A stretch of 64,000 nt of DNA, from the NCBI GenBank assembly GCA_949317995.1, contig OX439044.1, positions 30,824,733 through 30,888,732 on the forward strand. The letters are read 5' to 3'. Under the pieces are notes generated by a model. That model had not been told where the DNA came from, ran no database searches, and worked only from the letters and a program-made list of their open reading frames with translations. The stretch comes from Acholoe squamosa (taxonomy: Eukaryota; Annelida; Polychaeta; Phyllodocida; Polynoidae). Shown here in pieces: positions 20,201 through 26,916 of the stretch (its first letter is position 1; every line of letters starts with the position of its first letter). Both the position numbers and the translations under genes were made by a program.

Positions 20201-22884
20201 TGCATACCCCGGTAGACTGTGACAGGGTTAGGCCCCGGGTTACAGACCAACATGGGCACCTCGCCCCCTCTTGGCATGGACACTGTGCGTCCCACCCGGA
20301 TTCCCCTTGCGCCCTCCACTCGAGGTAAGCCTTCCACCATCACTTCCTCCCCTTCAAACTCTGGTGAGACACGGCCCAGAATCACCCGCTCGGTTGCGCC
20401 TCCCACCACCTCCGTAGCAACGCTCACTATCCTGCAACTGCCATCCACGACCTCCCTTGGCCATAACAACTTGCCTTCTGCTAGGTTTATGGTGGCCCGC
20501 GTCTCCCGCAGAAAATCGGCGCCTAGGAGCCCTGACGCCGCAATGTCAGCGATAATAAATGACGCGCGTTCATTCCTTGACCCGCATTGCAGGACCGTAG
20601 AAACCTTGCCCTCCACCTGGAGTGGTTTTCCATCGGCGGTGTGAAATGCCGAAGTGACCGGAGCCACCTGTCCAGGGGATCCCGCCCCCTTCCACCATGC
20701 CGTGGACAACAAGTTGCTAGTTGCCCCGGTGTCCACCACAAGATGGATGGATTGTCCCCATAGCACCCCCTCCACCTCTAGGCCGTTTCCGCTCTTTTCT
20801 TTCCGTCCCAGCCATTCTCTCTGCCTTTCGACCCCCTGGGCCTCCCCCCGGCTGGCGGGGGAGACCCCGTCTAGTTTCCCGACGGCTTGCCCTCAGCATC
20901 CCTTTTCTTTGCCGCTTCCACTCGCTTCTTCCAGGCCGGGCAGTTACGTTTAAAGTGGTCTTCAGCCCCACACTCAAAGCATGACCTCCGCGGCCCCATC
21001 GGTGAGGTCCCGGTCTTGGGTACCTGGCCCCCTCTAATTTCGGTAGTTAGACCCGCCAGCCTTTCCTTGATCTCAGACATCTCCTCGGCCATGGACAGTG
21101 ACGCGGCGCGGACCTGCTTACTTTTCTCCCGCTCCTGTTTTAGGTATGCCTCCGCTTGTACCCCCCTCTCCACAGCCTGGAGCAAATTCTTTGTTTCTCC
21201 CTGATATATCCAGTTACGGAGTTCCCCATCATCTAAGCATTCCACGAACCTGTCCTTGGCCATCACGTCCACCGCTGTCGCGTCTGCGTTAGGGTATGAC
21301 AGACGGACCAATCGGGATATCTCTTCGGATAACGTCTGGAGCTCTTCTCCCGGCTTCCTCACTCGGGTGCGGAGCAGGGCCTTGTACGACTCTACCTGGC
21401 TTTGAGGTTGGAACCGGTTTATCAGTGCCTCCCTCAACAGTTTGTACCCATTCTCTGATGCTGGTTTCACGGCTGCGAGCAACCGTCTCGCCACCCCCGA
21501 CAAACTGATCCCTAGGAAGGTCCCTGCTTCTTTCTCTGACCATCGGTTGGCTAAGACACAGAGGTCAAAATGCGAGAGGAACTCCTCCAGGTCACCTGAC
21601 CCGTCATACTTTCCCGGCATCACGATGGGCTTGCAGGCGGGGCTGTCACCCCCGGCCCCTGGGGCCTCCTCCCCAGGAGTAGGGAGATCCCCCACCCCCA
21701 CTGGCGATGTACCCTCTCCCCTGTACTCGAATGAGGGGGTGTTCCTCCGATCCCTAGGTAGCTCCGGCCCTCTCCTCTCCTCCCACTGATCACCAGCTCC
21801 CGAGTTACCGCCTTCTGTTGTTCTCCCCGTTCTCTCTTGTTTCCGCTAAGTATCCCCTCCGGTGGGACCACCGGCTCCACCGCTTGCACCACCGGGTGTA
21901 CCACCGGACGCCCCACGGAACGGATTATAACCTCTCCTGGCGAAACTTCCACCAGCCCCAACTTGTGATTTAGCCGCTCCGTCCAAGAGCTCCCCCAACT
22001 CCTTCTCCCCCGATTTATCCTCCTCTCTCTTCCACTCCTGCCAATTTGTAGCATCTTTCCGCACTCCATACCACCTTTTACCACCACCGGTCAAGTCGGC
22101 GGAACCACCGGACGCCACCGGGCCGCCGTTTTGCATCTGTCTCCGAAATAATATCTCCTCGTCCACTATTTCCACTAGAGATCCTTTCCTTCCCTGACCT
22201 AGACCTCCTTCCTCCCCTCCACTATAGTCACTATCAGCCTTATCCATCCTTTGTAAATGCGCGGGTTCGTAAAAGCAACAACACCGCTGTCACCAATGTA
22301 GTAAACACAAAAGGACCAGACGCAGCCAAAAAAGTTTGATAACAGTAGAAGGTGTTTGGTTTATTTCTTTCTGGCCTTAGCACTAACAGTTCTCATTAAT
22401 TGACATCAATTATCCTTGCTTGTATTGAGATGCACCACCCTTGCAGGTCTCCACCGATCGCAACCACCGAACCCGGAGTCACCGACCACACTTCTGCCAC
22501 CTGCAAGTCTCTTATTGCCTCCCCCTCTCGCGACCACCGGACCGCCCTTATATGGCGTCACTAAATGTGACGTCACGAGCGTGACGTCACCGGTCGCCAC
22601 CGTGTCGCCCCCAGGTGGGGCGGACCCTAACTAGCGCTCCCGTACCGGTGGCTACCACCGGACCGATCGCCCCGACATTACAATTATTATACAAGTGATA
22701 TGATCACTACAAAAGGTTGGACTTGATTGGCTGGAAATAAAGAATAATTTTAAAAGAGAAATAAACTTTGTCTGAACAGGTGCTGCGACCAAAGGAGGGA
22801 CGGGACAGAGACGGAGGAAGAGAAGGACCTCGCATCACAAGCACCCTTATGACACCAAATACATACAACGGAGAGTACTACTGA
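8298..22884 (+). CDS. Lys/Glu-rich, probably disordered protein gene; all introns phase 0; split by a retrotransposon
   Basis: Eight exons, each with GT-AG borders and each an exact multiple of three: 8338-8430, 8615-8719, 10084-10158, 10487-10558, 10793-10894, 11201-11302, 11746-11895 and 22780-22884 (ends TGA). A possible first piece is ATGAGTTCT at 8298-8306, but it would need a 31-bp intron, so the true start may lie elsewhere. The product (about 270 residues) is dominated by Lys/Glu runs such as [15 protein letters not shown] and [15 protein letters not shown], with an Arg/Gly-rich tail ([10 protein letters not shown]) and end NTYNGEYY. No domain is recognised; a nuclear or nucleic-acid-associated disordered protein is only a guess from composition. 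The last intron carries the 10.7-kb gypsy element in antisense orientation, and the 8719-10084 intron carries a TIR/minisatellite element. Confidence 0.7.
8756..9505. mobile_element. Truncated TIR element with internal GC-rich minisatellite (copy 1)
   Basis: The left end (ACGTAATATCCCGCGTACAA) matches the terminus of the 53085-53946 element in inverted orientation. Inside are about four copies of an 80-90-bp unit with GCCGATGACAGCTTGAACTC and CGGCAGCCCGGTCGGTGTA. From about 9290 a second unit of about 70 bp, with GACACTATAGACAAAGCGGC and CTGGCCGGGGTGTAGGGAAC, repeats about three times. No matching right terminus was found, so this copy is truncated or rearranged. Confidence 0.65.
9506..10083. 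repeat. Degenerate ~45-bp tandem repeat in intron
   Basis: Imperfect units with TTACTCACTATTTGTCAGCA and ATTAGTCAATATATGTCAGT recur about six to seven times from 9690 to 9990. The remainder of the stretch is intronic without recognisable content. Confidence 0.6.
12015..12429 (-). repeat. Gypsy LTR (3' LTR in element orientation)
   Basis: This LTR starts TGTAGTAAACACAAAAGG and ends GATATGATCACTACA. It matches 22297-22711 over the same 415-bp length with about three differences (near 12052, 12337 and 12364). Left outer flank is AAAG. Confidence 0.95.
12430..12906 (-). other. Element 3' untranslated region with polypurine tract
   Basis: On the minus strand AAGGGGAGAG abuts the 3' LTR at 12430-12440, a suitable plus-strand primer. 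The rest of this stretch, between the end of the third ORF and the LTR, has no recognisable coding content. Confidence 0.7.
12907..16938 (-). CDS. Third ORF of the gypsy element: C2H2 fingers plus giant charged helix
   Basis: This frame is open from just after a TGA at 16939-16941 to the stop at 12907. It overlaps the last 22 nt of pol in the -1 frame; the first ATG is at 16770. Numbering from a GTG at 16896 (1329 codons), residues 128-149 form a C-x2-C-x12-H-x4-H finger and 158-183 a C-x4-C-x14-H-x4-H finger. SPATAA repeats follow at 215-249. A Ser/Pro/Glu-rich segment leads to about 300 residues (roughly 730-1035) of almost pure Arg/Lys/Glu/Asp, the pattern of a single alpha-helix. A Tyr/Arg/Trp-rich and then Gly/Ser/Arg-rich C-terminus ends it. 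The position is where env would sit, but there is no signal peptide or membrane span. A nucleic-acid-binding accessory protein is an inference. Long plus-strand frames here are shadows of the charged region. Confidence 0.8.
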   Translation of the reverse strand, partial: EGPPGGVKRETYLQVAGGGRSAGSVEVVPRAAAGHGSPAKEKGERLVGRRGSKDGEMSRAVKAVFTAKNKRWEEQRRASEMWATEEDHREEEATWRRGRELHRDLVSATDHAARERGGSWATERSAELDNNTMRKLETPLNCPECGRTFWRRDVLNRHISALHKSCGPGWNCPVEGCKFQVKGGRWDDLVNHLVALHAGHSWIKLPRSQRPPKAVIQYHTREATSTAGSPATAASPATAASPATAASPATAASPATAASPATEGSPAGSVETRRRGEEGEGQESLDSSQGSPTSPTVRRRSSRRAAHLATERLLESTGTGEEKVRTPTPEGKEETPRRSPRRPKPRSVVGRVISEASRQHSRSPVGRPAAPTSSIGGEVSRKRKGAPETGGEEAPWDADPPAIVLEEAPGGEGSPPSKVPKTASDPVALTSAATDGAQEGTLEEECSPPPKMLKTTLEPVASTSAAEEEDLLSTRSMEDFEAARILAQQLGQGEPENLAEEASQVLEQVVSGPASSGDGNPILLQSLMIDSDGALVPAEVGEELLKETNRRAEEMAEAAKKQFQKHLIAEALRKKAWLSPAGHEVRIASSPLFEAAAPETEGPATLRDAEQVRQILTSSPPTVPTHTSDNNTPVVGGRLERLMASRVDLGEEPEELAWEEEEEDPLMLPPNQVSYKAVTLDTESEEGGSSPDKGDVRRVVCRGDRVPEKTPGADTSPTGETDGAKGVSLHESDAEEETAPLARRTEGEDKSQRKEREDRDRRRDKEREGKEDRERRDKRERENEGHKEKEGREKQEREDKERREREGRDKHKEKEDKDKREREERETRRKEDKDRREREEREKRKEKADKDRREREEREKRKEKEDKERRERDEREKRKEKEERDRREREERVKQKEKEDRDKREEEEREKRKEKEDRERKEREEERERKRREKEERERREKEDRERRKERSEKEKKDWEELNAKEKKERDDRDRREREEKQAEVRERREREERQRRETEREQSGEGAKESRREGRYRGQEDQDLRRERDSERRGHRRQEEVDFGRQREYEEYDQQRDQYEYEQEVQRGSRSGDWGGPRRRHERRDEWADEWGEYFPERPREPGFPRVEGTDPLGGRPVWYGEHPERIPWKRVEQPDRLQKWASGLAPSPKSARLGGVNWAVDSANPLLCYDRPEVHSKGEPGYGTSTASSSSSTASRGRDRGNTCRISRTTSTSLQLNPPGVRNTRASARGSKISGPRASSRGSQVSGSQSGPPRRGPGGADTPHDTGGDVPPAPVQTAPGRLRTGEVGGSSRSNRATSLKRLRGSGVREASVVGCGGADGPPLVVQLGHARGRRRDHLTGS
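16917..19705 (-). CDS. pol: Gypsy pol, second part: RT (palm) - RNase H - integrase
   Basis: The frame runs from about 19705 (no ATG; it resumes inside RT at [11 protein letters not shown]) to the TAA at 16917-16919. In order it shows the RT catalytic box YLDDIIVFS, then RNase H with [13 protein letters not shown] and TDHAALKWL. Integrase has the HHCC finger (ending [12 protein letters not shown]), the first Asp in [10 protein letters not shown], the second in HTDQGRNF and the Glu in [10 protein letters not shown]-terminal tail with [16 protein letters not shown] follows. Catalytic residues are present throughout. It is out of frame with the upstream protease/RT part. Confidence 0.93.
19708..20880 (-). 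CDS. pol: Gypsy pol, first part: aspartic protease and RT N-terminus (reached by -1 frameshift)
   Basis: There is no ATG at the start of this frame; it is open back into the gag stop region, consistent with frameshift expression. The protease active site is [12 protein letters not shown], with a matching LLGADFL. RT begins with the [20 protein letters not shown] and [11 protein letters not shown] motifs and reaches [12 protein letters not shown], then a TAG at 19708. Related elements have roughly seven more codons before the W-F-S-T segment, so a short deletion with frame change is inferred near 19705-19712. Confidence 0.9.
   Translation of the reverse strand, partial: GKLDGVSPASRGEAQGVERQREWLGRKEKSGNGLEVEGVLWGQSIHLVVDTGATSNLLSTAWWKGAGSPGQVAPVTSAFHTADGKPLQVEGKVSTVLQCGSRNERASFIIADIAASGLLGADFLRETRATINLAEGKLLWPREVVDGSCRIVSVATEVVGGATERVILGRVSPEFEGEEVMVEGLPRVEGARGIRVGRTVSMPRGGEVPMLVCNPGPNPVTVYRGMHLGQVELVGKPVCRLVTEDNSGGSGASRDSTGDDLITVLLGGTKVEKDPVWIRLLERNRAAFQEGDEDMGHTDVVTHSINTGEAAPIKMAPRRLAPHRRAVVDQEVDKMLQQGVIEPASGPWASPVVLVKKKDGRVRFCVDYRRLNSVTVKDAYPLPRIDSLLV
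20848..20880 (-). promoter_or_regulatory. Programmed -1 ribosomal frameshift signal (GGGAAAC) with downstream stem
   Basis: The heptamer G_GGA_AAC at 20880-20874 is read as GGA AAC in gag and is followed at once by the gag TAG stop (20873-20871). A slip of one base back enters the protease frame. About ten bases downstream, CTCCCCCG and CGGGGGGAG can form a GC-rich stem with a CCAGC loop. X_XXY_YYZ plus structure is the standard retroviral -1 layout. Confidence 0.85.
20871..22247 (-). CDS. gag: Gypsy gag (capsid-like, CCHC zinc knuckle) with one internal TAG
   Basis: The start is an ATG at 22247 just inside the 5' LTR and primer-binding site. The frame is open to 20871 apart from a single TAG at 21846-21848. 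The N-terminal third is Gly/Ser-rich ([13 protein letters not shown]). The middle resembles the Ty3/gypsy capsid domain ([20 protein letters not shown] and [16 protein letters not shown]). Near the C-terminus a zinc knuckle [14 protein letters not shown] fits C-x2-C-x4-H-x4-C. Total is about 458 codons. The internal TAG may be a point mutation or a suppressed stop. Codons before and after it look continuous in composition. Confidence 0.88.
22278..22295 (-). other. Primer-binding site
   Basis: One base inside the 5' LTR the minus strand reads TGGTGACAGCGGTGTTG. It starts TGG as expected for pairing with a tRNA CCA end. I cannot name the tRNA with certainty. Confidence 0.65.
22297..22711 (-). 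repeat. Gypsy LTR (5' LTR in element orientation)
   Basis: This is the promoter-bearing LTR of the element, 415 bp, nearly identical to 12015-12429. It is followed on the right by AAAGG, giving the AAAG duplication shared with the left flank. Confidence 0.95.
22546..22589 (-). promoter_or_regulatory. LTR promoter: two CRE palindromes upstream of a TATA box
   Basis: On the minus strand, two full TGACGTCA sites (22589-22582 and 22575-22568) precede TATAAGG at 22552-22546. The same set occurs in the other LTR at 12264-12307. TGACGTCA is the consensus CREB/ATF site. The order and spacing fit an enhancer plus core promoter. Confidence 0.65.
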
Positions 22885-23054
22885 CAAAGTCCACGGTTGA
22901 AGATGTTAAAGATAGCTAGAAAAAATGTATCTATTCAAGAAAGTAGCTAGAAGAAATGTATCTATTCAAGAAAAAAACATTTTATATATGAGATATTACT
23001 CATGTTTTTAACAGTCACTATAGACTTTTCTATTTGAATACACTATACTATTTT

Positions 23055-23076
23055 AATAAAGAGAGACTTAAATAAA
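23055..23076 (+). terminator. Polyadenylation signals of the Lys/Glu-rich gene
   Basis: AATAAA occurs at 23055-23060 and 23071-23076, about 170-190 bases after the TGA at 22882-22884. This is consistent with a short 3' UTR. A 31-bp direct duplication (tagctagaa...attcaagaaa) lies in the UTR at 22914-22976. Confidence 0.6.
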
Positions 23077-23169
23077 GACTACTTGAATTATGTTTGTCTT
23101 ATTATGTATACGTTAAGAAAGTGTTAGATAATTGGGAACTGAATGTACTAGAATTGGAAGTGTACTTAT

Positions 23170-23665
23170 AGGAAAAAAATTTGAGTTATAACAGAATCCA
23201 GTTATTAAGTTCTTTGGGTTGGTCGTGCGGGATTGAAGAATTGAATACAGAGATCCCACTTCTCCTAACTTTTCAGGAATTCCGAATTTTATATTTTCAT
23301 TCCTATAGTTATTTCCTATTGTAACTTGAGAAAATAAGGAGGATTTCCGTAATTTTGGGTATAACTCAGTGGCATCCCTGTTTGAAGAGAGAATTTGGTA
23401 ATATAATAATCCAGTTATAATAGAATCTAGTTACTTAGTTATAATATAAAGGAGTCACTGTGTTATAACCGAAACCAGTTAAAAAGTATTGAAAAGGATT
23501 GTTGGAAAATAATCAGGAAAAAGAAAATATTCTCTTATACCTTAAGGATAATGTAGGAGATATTGGATTTAAGGAACTCTTCTATGGAAAGAGAAATTGG
23601 GTTATAACAGAAACGAATTTGGTTTAAAAGAATCCAGTTATGAACTGGTTAAAAGAGAAACCAGT
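23170..23665. repeat. Dispersed GTTATAACAGAAACCAGTT-like motif cluster
   Basis: Degenerate copies of GTTATAACAGAATCCAGTTA recur at irregular spacing (near 23186, 23402, 23462, 23599 and 23630). They end exactly where the decamer satellite starts. Confidence 0.5.
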
Positions 23666-23679
23666 TTTAACAGAATTAA

Positions 23680-24355
23680 GTTGTCTGGTATGGTGTGGTA
23701 GGGTGTTGTATTTGGTCTGGTATGGTGTGGTATGGTGTGGTATTGTGTGGTACGGTATAGTATGGTGTGGTACGGTGTCGTATGGTGTGGTACGGTGTCG
23801 TATGGTGTGGTATGGTTTGGTATTTGGTGTGGTACTGTGTGGTATTGTGTGGTACGGTGTCGTATTTAGTGTGGAACGGTGTGGTATTTAGTGTGGTATG
23901 GTGTGGTACGGTGTGGTATGGTGTGGTATGGTGTGGTATTAAGTGTGGAACGGTGTGGTATTTAGTGTGGTACGGTGTGGTATGGTGTGGTACGGTGTGG
24001 TATGGTGTGGTACGGTGTGGTATTTAGTGTGGTACGGTGTTGTACGGTGTGGTATGGTGTGGTATGGTGTGGTACGGTGTGGTATGGTGAGGTACGGTGT
24101 GGTATGGTGTGGTACGGTGTGGTACGGTGTGGTACGGTGTGGTATGGTGTGGTACGGTGTGGTATTTAGTGTGGTACGGTGTGGTATGGTGTGGTATGGT
24201 GTGGTACGGTGTGGTATGGTGTGGTACGGTGTGGTATGGTTTGGTATTTGGTGTGGTATGGTGTGGTACGGTGTGGTATGGTGTGGTACGGTGTGGTATT
24301 TAGTGTGGTACGGTGTTGTACGGTGTGGTATGGTGTGGTACGGTGTGGTATATAG
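23680..24355. repeat. Decamer satellite in inverted orientation (GGTATGGTGT)n
   Basis: This is the reverse complement of the 4140-5960 satellite, with GGTACGGTGT alternating with GGTATGGTGT and the TATTTAGTGT variant. It is shorter and less homogeneous than the left array. Translations are artefacts. Confidence 0.95.
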
Positions 24356-24399
24356 ATAGAACTAAACGACCATGGAAGGAAATCGAACGTGGTGTATGA

Positions 24400-24915
24400 G
24401 GTGCCCTGTCTTTGCCCCCCCCCCACGCCTGAGGGGGGTAAATTTTTCTCACCCGTCTTTGAGCTAAAAAAATTCACCCTCTTTTTAGCAAAAAAAAGGC
24501 GTGGCGGCATGGGGAGGCGCTAAAAAAAGGGAGTGGTCATTATTTATCAAGAGGGGGGTGGTGGGAACGCGCGAAATTTTGTTACGTCCCCCCCCCTCAA
24601 CACCAGTGAAAATGTTTTGCGCCCCCCAATGCCGGAGGAGCGGAGAATTTTCCTGACCCTATTTGATCTAAAGAGGGTGAATTTTTTAGCCCCCCCCCTA
24701 AACAGGGGTCAACATTTTTTTAGCCCCCCCTGGGAGGGGTCTGAAAATTTTACACCCCCCAAACCCAACACCCCCCGTTAATAAATAATGAGGGTAGGGG
24801 GAGAGAAATAAATGTTCTTAGAAAAAAAGGAGTGAAATTTTTACCCCCCTGCAAGAGCGGTATGAAATTATTTGAAAGCCCCATCCTCCCCTTTTATTAA
24901 AAATGACCATTACCC
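24400..24915. mobile_element. G/C-run-rich TIR element remnants
   Basis: The segment 24529-24796 has inverted ends (GGGAGTGGTCATTATTTATC, and its degenerate complement at the right) and an interior of long C runs with AATTTT blocks. It is the same family as 6103-6390. Flanking fragments at 24410-24500 and 24840-24915 look like further pieces. Confidence 0.6.
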
Positions 24916-24993
24916 AAAAACTTCAACATTTTTTAACCCCCCACCCCTTTTCTTGCCGGGCACGCACCCCCTTGCAGATGACACCTACTCGAG

Positions 24994-25162
24994 GTGTGGT
25001 ACTGTGTGGTACGGTGTGGTATGGTGTGGTATGGTGTGGTATGAGTGTGGTACGGTGTGGTATGGTGTGGTACGAAACCATTTCGGCCATGTGTCGTTTC
25101 GGCCAAGTGTCGTTTCGGCCATATATGATTTCGGCCAAGTGTCGTTTCGGCCATTTTTTTTT
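24994..25162. repeat. Small decamer satellite patch joined to GGCCGAAA motif repeats
   Basis: GGTGTGGTAT units at 24994-25073 run into CATTTCGGCCAAGTGTCGTT-type repeats at 25078-25160. This repeats, in inverted orientation, the junction seen at 4022-4140. Confidence 0.8.
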
Positions 25163-26170
25163 CAGCTATGTGACGTGGCGCTAAACGTCGGGGGGCTGTT
25201 TGTCTTAAGGGCCATAAACCAGGGAACCGATTATTAGAGTGTGCTCCTCAAACTTTGTCATAGGCCATAGGTGACATTCATACTGTAACCTAAGTTTTCA
25301 TTTGAATAAAATATGGTTTTCGTTGAATCCAAAAACGATTTTATAAATGATCTATTGACATTTTCATGTGAAATAGCCATTCCTCTACCTCAGTCTCCAG
25401 ACTGAAATTCACTGCTCTCAAATATCTCGCCTACCTGATTTATATCATGCATACAGCATGTTCTCACTCAGGAACAGCAGTCGGAGGCATGTTTGAGTAG
25501 TGATCCACCTGGCATAATGCAGCACAATCAAATCTGTCATGTTCTATAATATGACTGTTTTTTTTTTATTTACAGCAGTCCTATCATAAGATAGGCTCGG
25601 TCTATTTGCTGAATGATAGGCAAGGGGGTAGAGGTATATGAATTATTTAGATTCATATTCCGTAATGTACTGCACTAGTCGCAAAGCATCATGCTGACTC
25701 GGCATGTTCATTTTTTTGGGTAAAATCATCATGAGTTGGACACACACCATGACTCAATGTGACTCAGGATAAGAACCGTTTGTTGATAGGGGTAACACCT
25801 AAAATGAATTCTAAACCACAAAATAAAGGATGCAATGATCAATAATGATGGTATACCAAATTAATATCACCGTGTTTGTAGCATTAAATATTGTTATGAT
25901 AAAAGGATAAATATCGTAACGTAGAGGGGAGTAGATGGAGAGTTGATAGGGGTGTGTATAAGGTAAGTCTATATGAAACTAGAGCAGCCTAAGGTTGGGA
26001 TAGTAGGGGAGGGGGCAGTGGGTGTTTGGAGGGAGTTGGAAGTAAAATCCACATCGCATGACAGAAGCAGTTTTAACTTGATGGTCTGAAGATCATCCGA
26101 TATGGTGCAGTGCACTACGTTGAGAAAAAGAATTACTTACTTGAGTCTAGATCCAGACTCAGGCAAAGTC
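25163..26170. other. Intergenic, nothing recognised
   Basis: AT-rich sequence without supported exons, RNA genes or transposon ends. Confidence 0.4.
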
Positions 26171-26177
26171 GGCAAAA

Positions 26178-26306
26178 TGAGTATGATTTGAGACTCACCC
26201 TGATCCTTGCATGATACTCAGGCAGATCCTGAGGCTGAACCTTGGGTGATCCTCTGCTTTGCCTGAGTATCATGCAAGGATACGGGTGAGTCTCAAATCA
26301 TACTCA
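26178..26306. repeat. 47-bp inverted repeat (hairpin element)
   Basis: The left arm 26178-26224, TGAGTATGATTTGAGACTCA onward, is mirrored almost perfectly at 26260-26306 with a 35-bp loop. Related fragments with CCTGAGTATCATG occur near 39040-39160 and 40970-41210, suggesting a dispersed family. Confidence 0.8.
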
Positions 26307-26793
26307 TATAGAAAATACATTCCTTTTTTTTTATTAGATACAACCACATAACCAGGCTTTATGACCTTTGATTACTTCAAGAAAACTTGCCTCAAGATTT
26401 AGAGAAAATAGACAATGGGTAAACTCACTGAGAAATGCAACACACTACATCATGCACTGTAGTGAAGGGGTGACTCATAATATTATACTCACTGGTTCCT
26501 ATCTTCCTGGAGTGATTCCCCTTTTCACATGAAAGACTGTAGGCCCAGGGGGTATTGCAGATTACCAACCGCCAGTGTGGAGATTTTTAAAGCCAGGGGT
26601 GGCAATCTTTTTTTAGAAGCTTCCATCAAATTTCATGATGCAGTCTAGATATTGTTCATCTCATTTATATAGGTAACATATCATTTGATACGCCACATCG
26701 TTATGTCCGAAATTGAATTGAATTTTGCTGAGTAAAGGTCCAGCCACTTTGATTGTACCATTAAAAGCCTAGGCTAAATTTACCATAGTGAAC

Positions 26794-26916
26794 AAGTAAT
26801 CAATGGATAATTCATGACGAGGGTGTGTTAGTGAAGGATAATTACACGAGGCCATAGGCCGAGTGTAATAAGCCTTTGCTAACACACACGAGTCATGAAT
26901 TATCCATTGACTACTT
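26794..26916. repeat. 54-bp foldback element with GAGGCCATAGGCCGAG centre
   Basis: The left arm TAATCAATGGATAATTCATG...GTGTGTTAG and the right arm CTAACACAC...CATGAATTATCCATTGA pair over about 54 bp around a short centre. GAGGCC-N-GGCC centres are a common feature of animal foldback repeats. Confidence 0.75.

Larger units (their letters stand above)
12015..22711 (-). mobile_element. Ty3/gypsy LTR retrotransposon, antisense in an intron
   Basis: The element is bounded by two 415-bp LTRs (TGTAGT...ACTACA), with AAAG on both outer sides as a likely 4-bp target duplication. Internal order on the minus strand is primer-binding site, gag, protease-RT-RNase H-integrase, a long extra ORF, polypurine tract. 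RT-RNaseH-IN order places it in Ty3/gypsy. LTRs differ at about three positions, so insertion is recent. Even so, gag has one in-frame TAG and RT has a short gap with a frame change, so this copy looks defective unless those are assembly errors. It is GC-rich against AT-rich surroundings. Confidence 0.95.

Noticed and set aside
23640..24359. Similar repeat proteins at the right-hand satellite
   Set aside because: Same artefact on the other strand.
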